From Hermatobates lingyangjiaoensis (taxonomy: Eukaryota; Arthropoda; Insecta; Hemiptera; Hermatobatidae), in NCBI GenBank assembly GCA_026182355.1, contig JAPFBL010000002.1, forward strand, positions 1,178,001 through 1,242,000: a stretch of 64,000 bases of DNA. The letters run 5' to 3'. The notes below the pieces were generated by a model that saw only the letters and a program-made list of their open reading frames with translations, had not been told where the DNA came from and made no database searches. Below are positions 27,661-42,600 of the stretch, piece by piece. Numbering within the stretch: position 1 is the first letter of the stretch; every line of letters begins with the position of its first letter. A program made the translations under genes and the position numbers.

Positions 27661-30600
27661 ATTTCACATAAACAAATGAAATAAGAATCAATGATCAAAC
27701 TACAATATGATATGAGAAAAAAAGACTAAGATCTTTCAACCGTAACAAGCGGTCTTCGTCAGAGTGAAAAACCCAACAGAGGGACGAAGACCGCTTGTTA
27801 CGGTTGAAAGATGTTATTCTTTTCTTTACCCATTTCATATTGTGGTTTGATCATATATATAATCTGTACAGTATATAGAAATATATATATCTTGATAAAA
27901 GTATAGACCGAGAAGTAGAAACAAAATAAAATTTATCAGGATTCGGCTAGTTCTTTAGGTTCAAATTAAACTCTCAATGTCGACGTTTCGGTTTTTAAAA
28001 GCCTTCTATAAGCTTTTATTCGACAGGATTCAATGGCATCAGTGACAATAAATGTCGAAATGGAGAAGTCAATTTTTGTTGCCTTTTTTCTGACTGTTGG
28101 TTTCTTTGTTGACAGTTCTACTATTTTCTCAATGTATTTTTTTTCTCTGCTTCAAAAATTTGACATCAATCAAAATCTGAGTAGTAAAATTCAAAATACT
28201 AAAAGACGCATACTGCAGAAAAGCACACTTAAAAGTCTATCATTTTTAGTTCCTTGAAAACGTTAATTCTGTATGAAAATTAAAGACTGTAAGTTTGCTT
28301 ATCCACTGCGTGTATCTCGTTAGTTTATTTTTGAATATTATAAACTACCTACATTTCAATGTTAAACTGAAATTAAAACATTCAAAAAAAAAAAATTGGC
28401 GTGGTTCATGTGGAGAACATAGCCACGCATGAAAGCCTGAGTGATCACGAAATAACATTCAACTTTTTCTGAACATATTAACGTAAGAGAAATATGTGCT
28501 TTTAAATTTAGTATTATGTTTCACGCTAATATTGACAGATTTAATCAGAAAAGTATGTGAAGCTATTAAACTAGTCATTAAAAGAGTACACTTTAGATGA
28601 TGAAATATGCATTGGTATTGTTTATTTATAAAAAAAAATTTGAAAAGGATATTATAACAGAATTTCAATATTAAACAAAACCATCTGTTCGAGAAAGGCT
28701 ATTGAACATAAGTGTAATTGCATTAGGAAATTTTAAATTTAACGAACTGTTGCTGTTTGATTTGTAAGAGGGAGACGGTGAAGTGGGAGTTACAGACCTC
28801 TGATGGGGAATGGCGGGCAGGAGTCGACGGACGGCTGGCACAGACTAACAGCTGGCTGGCAAACTACAGAGGAGTGGGACGACGGGCAGAAGTGGCCGAT
28901 TAGCCGCAAGGCCTTCCAGGGCTTTTCGCTTCCATAGGACTAGATAGCGTCGTATCCTGACCACTAGCCCACTCGCAGCCCAAGTCAAACAAGCACTCAA
29001 AACAAATAGTGGCGTAATGCTGACACTGTCTCTACATTAATCTCACCTGCCGCGTGCGTCATACCTATCCTTGCACTCTAAACCTAAAATTAACTACGCA
29101 TGATATATCAATATACATACCCACCTCACAAATTAATCTTTCACATATTTCGTCCCTTCCTTTATTATTCCGCATACGGTCATAGATTAAATACGATTTG
29201 TCAATGGAAGCTACGAATTAAAAACCACTACCTTCCAAACAACCATGGGGAATATTAAAGATAAAACGATAATAAAGAGAAAACCATGAAATACGTTTCT
29301 CATAAAAATTCAGTAATTTAAAGAGCTCTGAAATTAAAAGTTTCCTTTTTAAAATCCTGTCGAAGATCGGCTTTAACAGAATTAACTGGCTCTTTGAATT
29401 AGCACACATAGTAATTCGTTGATGCATAGATAATTAAAGTAATATTCCTGAGATATTAAAGTATTATTATCCCCTGAGTATACACTGAGATAAAAAAAAA
29501 ACAGGACATTTTAATGGCAATATGCTCCCGTTTTCAAAAGTACTTCTTTTTTTTGTTATAAGCAAAATCTTAAAAAAATGTATTCCTCATTGAACTTTAT
29601 ACTTAAGTGAAGTCCATATTTAAATGCGAATTGTTCAACAATCATTTGCAAGGGTTAGTAAATAAACAACCACACGATTAGACAGAAGTTCACATTACAA
29701 ACTCGACTTGTACACTTCTACGAATCAACTGCTTCGAACATCGTACATCTTCAAGAGCCTACTCATTTTAGAGTTATTTTTTCGTTGTAGTCAGTTAGTT
29801 TACTTTTACTAGTAAATCTGCTAATTTACTACTGAATATTATATTTAAATTTTTAGTTTTTTGTTTTCATCTTCCTGCAAGTCAAAAAGCTCCCTCTTGA
29901 ACGTTTCCTAAATATTTTCAAAGCTGTCAATGAAAAAATTTTTTTATCATACACTTACAGGCTTTAGTCCCTTGTATTTTAAAAAATAAAAAGTCAAAGT
30001 GTGGACTATTCATGATTCGACACACATTTAAACGGAGCATGATGGCACATTATCAAGAGTGCGGCACATTAAATTCTGTGATATAATGGAAAGAGGTGAA
30101 TTCAACAAACCTATGTTCACTGGCAATTGAAACTGCTTTGAACAGTTCATTTATTATGTAGTTAGTGTGTTTGTTAATGATTGATCAGTGCATTGTTTAG
30201 CATAAAAAATTCTAAAGGCTCAGAAATAGTCAATAACTGGTTTTTTTTGTCTTATGTAAAGTAAATGCATATTCTCTTTAATCTTTTTTGATACTAACCT
30301 AATGTTTAAATCTTTAAAGATTTGAACATGGAAAACTTTGTTTTACAAAAGCTCTTTTCCTCTACAACTATTTCTGCTGAATTCAGGTTTGATAATCCAG
30401 TCTTCAATAGCAACTGCTCTGTATGTCATTTGTTTATCAACAGAACGAGGTCTAAAATCGTACTTATAAATACATTTACATTAAAACAAATGTATGTATT
30501 CTTTTTACATAATTAACCTCTAGAGATGCAGTAATTCGACATTACTTTTGCCAAAACACTTATGCCACAGAGATTTCCGACTTCAATGATGAGTTTAAAG

Positions 30601-33600
30601 GATCATAACGTGTTATATTAGAAATTGTAAAATCCTTGAGAAGCTCAACTACAAAAGCAAAGAAATCCGATTGTCGAAAAAATTACAAACTGTTTTTGTA
30701 ACAAAAACAAAGCATTTTGGTGGAAACACATTTTTTTAGTTAATAAAGAGATAGTAAGTTTGTTTAATTTAATAAAAGCATAATACATTTTATTTTTAGG
30801 ATATCTAAAGTTTAAAAGTCTAAAATAATTTGGAGGGAGGGGATATATATATATGGAACTGGTGACTAAGTATGCAAACGTAGGATCAAGTCACCACCAG
30901 CTCCCATTAAAATCTCCCCTTGTTTGAAGTCGAGAATAAGAGTATATCCAGTATATACTCGAGTATAGTCGAGGATGAGGCGGCACTGAAGCTGCAGTCT
31001 GTGCAGCAGTTTCATGCAAGCCTGAAGAAGTAACACCACACTGGCATGGTGCTAAAAGCTTCTCCAATCACTCCTACAGGAGATGAAACAAGAAAGTTAA
31101 TCTAATGATTGAACTTATTCGGAAAATACAGCACAATGCCCCCTACCAGGCAACAGAACTCTGACATACCTTCTCTACTAGAATTGCCACCAACACGCAA
31201 TTACATAACTAACAGTCCTACTATTCACTGCATAGCATGGGTTATTCGTTATTCATCATATTTGCTATATGATATCTCATAGCAGAAGTTAGTTCTCAAC
31301 TTAGTTAGTTCAATCCACAACTGATGGACGTCTTTTTAAGAGAGCCCAGGACAGAACAAAGCTTCTTTGATTCTATTAATAGAAGAAGTCAGCCACGATT
31401 ATTATATATTACAACAGATAAGAAGTTGTACTGTAAGTCTGTTAAATTAAATGAATGAAAAGCACAATAAGAACAAGAAAAACTAAACGAATTCGATAAA
31501 ATGCGTTCTCGTTAACTGATTCATCTTTACAGACAATTAAACATTGTTATTGGATTGATTAAATCCATAAGGCACTTCCAATGATAATAACATTACCTTT
31601 CGAAATCTAATGACATCACTAACCTTGGTAACATGCTACTAGATTTCATCAACACGCAATTAAACCATGTACATTTAGTGAAATCACAACAAGTTTATGA
31701 GTCATGCAAATAACAATGCAGATGTGCCAACATTTTAACACATTAATTTCTTTTTTGAAATAACTGCCGCACTTAATAATATTTTAGAAGCATTTTGCTT
31801 GATTATAAACCCTTATACGATAATGGACTATAAACCCATTCGGTTGTAGATCACATATTTACACTGATACATTTATATAGGGAAGTATATCATAACAGAA
31901 AAAAAAATAAACTGAATCTTTTTTTAATAATAATCAATTGATAACCTGAGACAAAAAAATGTTTATTTTTTAAAGAAAATAAACAACTTCACTAATTTAA
32001 ATCGTGAGGTAAGTAACAATGTTTCACTTCAAATTCTTGGAGATGTAAAAACAGATATACAGTCAAAGTCATAGAAACACACGAACGTAAGTTTAAACTA
32101 CGTTTAAACTATTTAATTTAATAGAACTATTAAAACTAAAACAGTAACGGTTTTCTGGTTTTAGGGCGAGGTTAAAACCAGTAGAAGGAAATGTGCGTCA
32201 GTTCTAAAATGATTGTAAAAGTAACGGGAAAACATTTGTAAGGCGTTGAATGCTGTCCACTGATGATTCATACCGGGAGTGCAATGTGAAACAGCTGTAA
32301 GCACTTATCTCTGAAAGCACTAAACGATAATAAGGGGAAAATCATTGTCTTCAATGGGATTGGTATCACTCCACAAGGTATATTGATTGGCAGTTTAAGA
32401 CAAAGCCTGGTATCATTTAATAGAAAACATACTATTATGGCAAAACAAATTAATTCCCAAGACAAATCAATACCCAAAACCGTGGTGTAAACCTGGTGTA
32501 TTCCTGATTTCTGTAGGTATACGCTTACCGTAGATACGATAGAATGTGTGTTTCATTCTTGTAATGATACATTTATAAGTTTTCATGAGCGTGATTTTGT
32601 CAGTATTTCTGTAACTTTATACAGCTGTTGATTGTTCGGACTGAGATATTAATGGTTATCACCAAATTTGCTAAAGTATTTTCTCGAGCACACTATTAGC
32701 CTGCTATGACAAGACAGTGGAATTTTCCAGCCCAAATCTTCACTTTGTCATCTATTCTTGATAACGAGCACGTTGGCGTTGGAAGTTGCCTCATGTCAAG
32801 GTGTCTTGAGCTTTGAGCGAGTTAGATTCGTTGCGTTAATTAGCTGTTGTTGGTACTAATTAACATAGAAGAATATTAAATTTACGCTCATTTTTGTCAT
32901 AACTAATAAATTGTACTACTTTAGCTGTCGAGCTTGTTTTAACCTACTTATACTTAATATGTAAACCGTACTGCTCTTTTAATACTCAAAAAATTAGTAT
33001 TATTTAATTCAAATTTACATCTCACATCTCTGTTAAAACATATCATTGATTTAAACTTCATTCCATTCGTAATATTTTATTACCACATCCCATAAATATG
33101 CTATCCGGAGTTGCTCGTTTATTTGTAGTCCTTCATCAGAGATATACTTAATACCAGCAAGACACTCCAATTATGTACGCTGGAATGAATATTTTATCCA
33201 ATAAACCCTTAGCAGTTTACAGAAACTCTGGTCGGACTTGAACTCTTCTAGAAATTTTCTAATTTCAGGTTACTGACATTTTCTAATATTTTATTGTATG
33301 GTAAAAATCTAATGAAATAGTCTCCACATATAGAAATTTAATCATATAAACAACCCGTTTCGAACACGTAGTGTTTGTTCTTCTTCAGGCAAAACAAAAC
33401 AAAAAAATACTCTATAAATAGAGTACGAACCTAAGGGTGTGTGTCTGTGGTCGTTGAACCATAAATTTCTATATGTGGAGACTGTTTCATTAGCTTTTTA
33501 TCCTACAATGAGTAAATACCACATAATTGATTGCACTACCTTAGAATCTAATATTTTACTGAAATATTTGTATTATATGAAAATTTTGTTTGTTATTCTT

Positions 33601-36600
33601 CAAATCCGGATGGATCTCTCTTTCTTTAATCAACCCTAAACGAAGCTGACGCAATTTCATTCGACGCCTGCCCAGTTATTGCTTATTTTGCATTCAAATG
33701 AATTTGTCATATATTTTTTGAGTTCTTTTTAAGTATAAATATATTACAAAATAATATGGCATAGGAATCGCAGGACTTTCATTTACCTAATTATAAACAA
33801 TAACGGATTTCTCAAGAGCTAATATATTTAATTGCATGGTATTTGCTCATGATTAGAATCAGTAACGGATTTGTTAGGGCACCGTTAATTGTATCATGGT
33901 AGAGCGCTTTTGATGAATTTAGTTATTATTTTCCAAACAAATATTCTTTCTCTTATCACTCTCTCTCATTTTAATCAATTTGATCTAATTTAGTATTATA
34001 TGTATATTTCACTGTTATGTTTAATACTGTACCAATGTAAACAGAAACCTTTTAAGCATCTGTTTACCACAACTCCAAAATAGTTTTTTGAACTTTTCAC
34101 CCTGAAGGACAGTTCCTGGGCGCATAGCATTCTACATATATTAAATGTCAATTCTAAAAAGTCAGAATTCTCGGCGATTTCAATCAAAAAGTGTGGACCA
34201 GTTCTTAGCAAAACGATAAACCGATTGTTTTTTGTATGAAATACCTGTAAAAAAGTACAATTTTGGCAGCAAAAGAAGGTAACCAAGTGGGATGTGACTT
34301 TGCTGTCTATCATCAAGGAAGATTGATAAAGGAACAGGGATACTTGGTCCATCATCTTCCAACAATCAGGTTGAGTAGATGGCTATTCGGAATGGGTTGC
34401 CGAAATGGCATGTGTCAAAACTGACAGTACCCCATCACAGACATTAAACAACCACAGAAATCAAGGATTGAAAACAACAAAACTATACTAAGTTTACTGG
34501 AGGACTAGGTAATGGCACTTTGCATTCACGAAGGCAAAGGCACACTCTATAGTGGAGAGGAATGAAATGGTCGATTCACTAGACAAGCAGCATCCAGACA
34601 AGACGATATACCCCAATATACACGTCTACCCCTCTCAGCAGTTCTGCGTCGCATTCAAAAATAGAAGGTAAGCACTATGGGGGAACTCCGTAAAAAGGGT
34701 AATTAGATACCAATTGATCCCCTCAGTTGAAAAGAGACTCAAGAATGGACTTGCCTCCGCCAAAGTATCAACCTGTTGTAAAGAGAGTGCTTTGTTTATT
34801 CTGTATAACACGATTCTAAAATATACACTTTAATTGAATAAATGTTAGAACTACTTTTAAATGGACCATAGAAATAATGTAAACTTAAAAAATAAATAAC
34901 TATTCATTAAACAAGAGAATTTAAAATATTTATTCAACAGATTAGGTTGTAAAATATTTTAGATTAACAGATTTAATGTAAATACAAAATGGAATACTAA
35001 ACAGCCTAGACTTAACAAATGAAAATAGTGCAAACATTTGTGTATAACTTAACTAGGTTAAACCTCAAGAATAATTAGCTTTATAATATGTAGAATAATT
35101 CTAAGTTTTATCCATTTTACCTCAGAATGAGTAAATACCACATAATTACGGATTGCACAACTAATGATCTAAGTTTTGTAAGTAAGTAGTATTAATTTAG
35201 AAGTAATTCTATTATTATTATTAATTTATATATTAATAATTTATTCATTCCGTGCTTAAAGGCTATTTAAATAGCTTTTAAAAAGCCATTTAATTCAAAT
35301 GGCTTTTTATAAATCACTAGACTTTAAAAAAAAATCTGCATTCACTGAAGTTGTCAGAAAATGGCAATTTTCCTTAATTTATCAGGTTTTACTTTCATGT
35401 TTTTTTAAAAAAAAAATTTGCCAAGAACAATATTTATCCGTACGAAGTTTTTGTGAAATTTCGTTCTCTGCAAATTAAAGTAATCTATAGGAAACCTAGC
35501 ACAAATATAGTCACATTAAAACATGCATGGGTAATTAAATGTGTTTTGTATGAACAAATGTTTGTACAAATACCATCATATTAAAACACGCATGGGTAAT
35601 TAAAGGTTTCGTTATACTAACAGAAGCCATGCAAAGATTGACCACATTGCTTTTTGCAGCTAATTGGCCAGTTTAGACTGCAATGTGACCAACATGCGTC
35701 ATACCACTTCCCACCCTCACGTGATATGTAAATACTTAATTAAGCAAAATAAACCACATTTCAATATATTTTGTATTTTACTCATTAATTAAAGCCCCTA
35801 TTAAAATAACATTTCCTCGCATGAAATGCCTTTGTAAATAAATGACTCCCTAACACTTATATCTTGTATAACATAATTAAGAGTTAAATATCCAGTGAAC
35901 ATTGTAAAAGAAATTAGCAAATAGTAATCCACAATGAAATAAGAATTTCTTAAAGTAAGAAAAAAAGCAATTAGTCTGAAAATATAACAATTTTCTAACT
36001 AAATTAAAACTAACAAAATGCTAAATAGGCAATATCGTTAGATAACGTTATAACGTAAAGCAGTATCACACATAGTTTTTTGGCGTAATCAAAACGAAAA
36101 CAAATTTATTATTAGAGCATGACATACGACTCCCTTTAAAATAATCTTCAGTTTTGTAAGAGAAAGTTAAAAACCCGACTAAAAACGAAGAAAATGAAAC
36201 ACATGATGAAAAGATAAAATCATTAACACAGAAACAAGTGATAATTGTTTGATTTGAAAAAACTATATATGCATTATCTAAAAAAAAATGGAATAAAAGT
36301 CTCTAAAAATCACAAAAAAATTGGAAGAAATTTCAATGTATATTTTTGATTTTGATAAAAAAACATTCTAATAAAGGTACATGCCAAAGTGTCAGCGAAG
36401 ATGAGCAATTCCAGATAGCATATCTCTGTCGGCTTCTTTAGACCATGTGATCTAGTATTCACCTGGCCTTCACTTCATTGATTACTTTATTTCAGACGTA
36501 CATTTATTTATAGAAAAAATCTTTGCCAATTAACTCACACTGTCACTGAAGCACATAAATATAATAACCGAAAATCATTTATTCTTTTTTTAAGAAATGT

Positions 36601-39600
36601 AATAATTGTATGTACATAAATACATGATTTTAATTATGTTCACATATTTAGGGATACAATAATGAGTACATTTCAAAACTGTTTATATTAAACCGATATT
36701 TTAGTTTAACCTATTGTTACACTGTTCATTTTATGAATAGAAATCGAAAGTTAAGTTAGCGTTTAAATTGAGAACTTAAAACAGATCAAAAAGTAGCCTT
36801 GGCGAAATACTGAACTCAATGAAAGACAGTAATGTAATGATTTTCAACCTTAAAATGACGTAATTTGAAATACTTATGTTGAATCATTGATGTTCTATTG
36901 AACGGATGACCTTTAAAACGTATGTTATAGTTTGTGAAATGATGCATTGAAATTGAGTAGAAAGTTGTCCTTATCTCGCTAGATGTTAAAGGGGCTTTGG
37001 GTGGATATTGGGGTCTTTGAGTACTGAGAAGTCTTCGAGAACTAACTACCCAATTAGTAATACGTTACTATTGTATTTTGGTACAGTTAATTTGGTACTT
37101 GCTGTAATAGATATTTACTATTTTGTTAAATTATAAGGTTAACGTTATAATTTAGTTATCGATAATTAGGTCCAAATTAATATCTTATTTCAAGCAGACG
37201 TTTCGCCGAACATTTTCGGCTTCTGGAGGCTTATTGAAGGAAGTACTCAAAGCATTTTCCATACCTCTTCTTTTATACCATATATTATAAAAAGGAACTG
37301 ACTAACGTGGAAATTTATTATGACATGTGTCATGATAAACTTACGTATCATAAATCTGTGTTCTTGATGTGATACTGTCATAATAAATTTCCACGTTAAT
37401 TTAGTTCCTTTATATAATATAAAGCACAAGAAGCTTGAAATAAGTTGTTATTAATTTCGACCTAATCCTCGATAACTTAATTAGTATTTTGAACAATCAG
37501 TGGTCGAGATGCTATAGTAATAAGGTACATATAGTTATAAGTTTTGTAATATAATAAGTATGTTTAAATACTACATATATAATACGGTGTCAAGATACAT
37601 TTTAGTAATCTTAAAAAAATATTACTGATTTTCACGTTTTGAGGTCGCTGTAATCCATTATTGATGATTTCTCGTTGAGTTTGGGTAGTACTGTGTGGTG
37701 TCAATCGTAATTTTTACTTTACTATAAATAAAGTATTGTCATTGTGAAATAGTTCGATCTCGAGATTTTGAAGGATTTACATATTTTGAGGTCTCCAAAA
37801 TCGTTTTATGACGTTTTCTCAATGACGTCTGTGTATTTCACTAAAGAAACATCTGGATGAAGAAGACAATCCCTCAATCTTTTAAAACTGCAATGACTTT
37901 CTACAACCCTTGTACTACAGTAAAAATAAAACTTATATTGCTGCTTTCAAATCACCTGTTCGTATGCAATAGTAGACCAAGACTGGTATCATAATATATA
38001 CAAACCCCAATTACGACAGAGAATGACCTATCGTAATAAAACACCTAATTATACAACGTCGAAATGAACAATGACTATAAGTGTCAAATCATTACTGCGA
38101 AATCTATATAAATAAAATAATGATTTTGTCTGTACATTGCTTAGAACTGACTCATTTCAAGTTTTCTTTACGTTTCATACATCGGAGAAACCGAATCCAC
38201 CCTTAGAAAAATTTCTGTCGGTTTGTCTGTTTGTCCGCAAAACTTTGTCACAAGTAAACTCAGCTACCATAAGACATATAAAGCTGAAACTTTTACAGTA
38301 GATTTGTGTAGGTCTAACTTAAAATATAGGCTCTGAATTGATTGAAAATTCAACGTAGAAGTGAAGTTATGGACGTTTAAAGCAAAAACGTTTGTCACAA
38401 GTAAACTCAGCCACCATAAGACATGGCGAGCTGAAACTTTGACACTGGATTTCTGTATGCCTAACTTAAAATACGGGCTCTAAATGGATTCATAATTCAG
38501 AACAGAAACGAAGTTATAGGGCTTTAAGCGTATTTTCCTAACTTCACAGACAAGTTTGTTTTGGAAACACACCGGTGTGGCAAGTAGGTATTGTTAGTTG
38601 ATTTTAATTTCATTGGAGCATATGAATATATTGCGTATTTGACATCTTTGAAAAGGTGTTTCCCAGAGTTGAGGATGTACTATCTATTACGAATAAATAG
38701 TTTTGTAAACGAGCAATTCTCAACTCTTAATATGAACAGGCAGGAAAAATCAACAAACAAGTTCTTACGCTATATCATACCGAGGAAAGAACTTACAAGT
38801 CAGTAAGAGATTGGATTAGTGATGAAGAAGCAGTTCATTATCTAATTGAATTTCTTGACTCTGAATTTATTTCTCCTGGACTGCCTGCTCATGAGTAAAA
38901 ACTTAAAGTAGGAGCACCAATCATGCTGCAATTTAGTAGCAGTAACAAATTTCATGTTACGAAACATGAGTGCCCCAAAATTGTGCAATGGGACACGACT
39001 CTGAGTTCGTACTCTACACAGATATGCCATAGAGGCGGACATAATGACTGGATGTAGTATTCGGGAGTCTGTGTGTATACCACGCATACCATTGATTCCG
39101 AGCCACTGTCTGTTTCCGTTCAAATGATTGCAAAGTCCCGTCAGAGTCTATTTCGCAATGGCGTTAACTAAGTCGCAAAGGGAGACTTTATCAAACTCAG
39201 GAATTCAAGTTAGCGAAACCAAGTTTTTCTCACATGGTCAACTGTAGTTTACTTGCTCAATAGTCAGAGGTTTCAACTGTTTGTTCTTCTATGAACCTGA
39301 AGGACAGACAGCTAATGTAGCGTATACAGAGGCATTTGTTTAACACTGTACTAATAATGGTATTTTCTACTATTCTATAATTTCTAATTATAGTATTAGT
39401 ACAATACTATAATTGATATTTTGGAATACCAAGAATAATAGAATTTTTGATTCCGTCAAAGATGGGTACGTTTGCTAGTACTTATTATAATTATAAAATT
39501 ATTTCTTAATTTTATAAATCCAATAAATATCCAAAAATATAAAAAAAATGAATAAAATTTTATTCATTAGAATAAATTCACTGATTGATTCATTAGAATC

Positions 39601-42600
39601 TACAATTCTACAATTATATATTAAACTTATCCCTAACAATAATTAAAAAAAAATACTTAATTGCAAAAAGTGAGATAGGATAAAAAGATACTTAATTTCT
39701 ACCAGTAGTCAACTAGTCGAATTTCATTACCTCATTTTATTAAAATCTCTAGATAAGAAAATAATTTATAAGTAAACACTAGCACAATAATAAATAATCA
39801 GTAACCGAAATAATTCATATTTGAAGATAAGTAAGTAGATAAAACAAAATGAATAACTTTCACATTAAAATAAAACGAACAGTATAAAACATAAAATCAA
39901 CCTAATTAAATATCTTAAGAAATAAATTCTTAAATTTTTAAGATATCTTAACTGTATGAAATAAACAATAAATCTCTTAAAACTTGCTATTCATACAATA
40001 AGACATAACTATGTTATTATTAAGTTATTTATCAAGGATAAATAACTCTCACAAATAAGAACCAAAATAGTCTGACAAGATTGTTATGTAGTTAATTAAC
40101 TACATAAATTCTCCCGCTTTCCTTTTTCCCTTCTTTTAAATAATTTGATGAATAATTCACAGACTATGAATGTTCTAAAAACACATTTTAGCAAAAAAGT
40201 AACTTTCTCATCATGCATAATTGCTCCAAATCAATACGATTCATCTACACTATGAGGTCAATTTTTGTGTAAAATATTAATCTGATCCATCAAAGATTGT
40301 GGACCATCTACACAAACTTTTGGATACACACTCATACACAGACGTCATCGAAAAAACGTCATAAAACGATTTTGGAGACCTCAAAATAGTAAATCCTTCA
40401 AAATCTCGAGATCGAACTATTTCACAATGACAATACTTTATTTATAGTAAAGCAAAAATTACAATTGACACCACACAGTACTACCCAAACTCAACGAGAA
40501 ATCATCAATAATGGATTACAGCGACCTCAAAACGTGAAAATCAGTAATATTTTTTTTAAGATTACTAAAATGTATCTTGACACCGTATTATATATGTAGT
40601 ACTTAAACATACTTATTATATTACAAAACTTATAACTATATGTACCGTATTACTATAGCATCTCGACCACTGATTGTTCAAAATACTAATTAAGTTATCG
40701 AGGATTAGGTCGAAATTAATAACAACTTATTTCAAGCAGATGTTTCGCCGAATATTGTTCAGTATTCTCAAAGCTTCTTGAAGAAAGTACTGAAAGCATT
40801 GTCCATATCTCTTCTTCTTGTGCTTTATATTATATAAAGGAACTGAATTAACGTGGAAATTTATTATGACAGTATCACATCAAGAACACAGATTTATGAT
40901 ACGTAAGTTTATCATGACACATGTCATAATAAATTTCCACGTTAGTCAGTTCCTTTTTATAATATATGGTATAAAAGAAGAGGTATGGAAAATGCTTTGA
41001 GTACTTCCTTCAATAAGCCTTCAGAAGCCGAAAATGTTCGGCGAAACGTCTGCTTGAAATAAGATATTAATTTGGACCTAATTATCGATAACTAAATTAT
41101 AACGTTAACCTTATAATTTAACAAAATAGTAAATATCTATTACAGCAAGTACCAAATTAACTGTACCAAAATACAATAGTAACGTATTACTAATTGGGTA
41201 GTTAGTTCTCGAAGACTTCCCAGTACTCAAAGACCCCAATCTCCACCCAAAGCCCCTTTAACATCTAGGGAGATAAGCAACTATCAAGTTAATTTCAGTG
41301 CATCATTTCTTAAACTATAACATACGTGTTAAAGGTTTATCGTTCAATAGAACATCAATCATTGTAGCAATGAAAGGATAACAGAACCTTTCCCAAAACA
41401 CTAATTAGACTATTTTGGAGTGCCTTCGAACTTTAATTTCCAGGTTTTCGGAGTATGACTACCTTTGAAGTTTTCATATATTTGGGAATATTCTATTGCA
41501 CAGAAACTGACAGAGGACTTATTTTTTTAGGTTCATTTATTACACTTTCTAATTCATCGGTTGAAAAGTTCAGATAGTTTTGGGTATGAATTGTCTCGTC
41601 TACTTCTGTCTACATTGAACATGGATACTGTAATCCAGCTAAAGTGTATCATTGAGGTAAGTGTTCCATCAGTAGGTCAATAGTCTTTTCCGTGTTTGCT
41701 GTAAAGCTTAAATCAGGTCGTATGAGGCTAGACAGCGTTTTCCAAGATGCTCACCTGTTGCTATTCTACAGTGTGAATTCCAGGGGCTGTTTGGGCCAGT
41801 TGCGTTACAATTGAACGCAGGAACTGATTCAGTTTTGGTGTAACTTGAATATCAAACAAATTTTATAGTCGTTTTTTAGGGTAAAATATTTTCTTTCCTT
41901 TATTTCTCAAAGGTGCTACTTTGGAGTTCATAATGTAATGTAAAGTTACTGTATGAAAGCTAAATCTATTTACCCTCCTATAATAAATCTACATAAATTC
42001 CTGCTTTCTTCTATGCATTTTTTTAGGTTAATTTGAACATTCCTTAAAGTGCTATGTTTTATTTAATTTTCCCCAACTGATATTGATAGTTTAGTCTAAG
42101 ACAGAATGCTTACTTACAGTTTACTTTTAATCTGGATGGTAGTAAAATATGTAATAATTATTTCGTGTATAGTGTATTTGTTACAGAACAGTACATTATG
42201 TTGTGATTTCTGGAACATAGCGGACATACTGTATCTTTTGTACAGTTACGGGCACACTGACCAAATTTGCAGTACTTATAGCAGCGTATAGTGACTGATA
42301 TACTACCTTGTTTCGCAACTCTACACCTCTTTCTAGATACTCAAACTAGTATGAGAATTGTAGTTTCAAACTAGGGGCACCTCTAAAATTATATAATTCT
42401 GGTTCTTCCTTTAGTATACACTGCCACTACTCTAAACATCTCATGGTTTGAAATATCACTAATTACTTCTTGTAAAGCTGCTCAACATATCTCTATTTAT
42501 TTCATCTGATTCCAGACCAATTTTAATCTAGGAAGATCTCTTTTCCTTATTTGTCTTCTTATATTTTCAAATTTGTAAAAAAGTTAGCGTTTATTTGGAT

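Larger units (their letters stand above)
36882..41364. repeat. Long inverted repeat, about 1-kb arms, 2.5-kb loop
   Basis: Left arm 36882-37835 and right arm 40335-41364 are inverted copies at high identity over nearly their whole length, with small indels. Examples are TTGGGTGG-ATTGGGGTCTTTGAG on the left against CTCAAAGACCCCAAT-CCACCCAA on the right. Each arm contains its own shorter palindrome (about 37143-37490 and 40700-41090), so the structure is nested. Identical 60-codon frames on opposite strands (37247-37429 and 40818-41000) are products of this symmetry, not genes. The loop carries Helitron remains. Confidence 0.9.

Noticed and set aside
22470..28020. CRISPR array
   Set aside because: Repeats are interspersed and palindromic with irregular spacing in eukaryotic intron DNA. 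There is no regular repeat-spacer pattern and no cas gene.
33996..34355. A 119-codon minus-strand gene
   Set aside because: It is long for this DNA but has no recognisable motif, no splice context and abuts LINE debris.
38842..39123. A 93-codon minus-strand gene
   Set aside because: It is antisense to the Helitron helicase remnant.
37247..41000. Two identical 60-codon frames on opposite strands as a duplicated gene
   Set aside because: They are mirror products of the inverted repeat arms, span its internal palindrome, and show no protein family resemblance.
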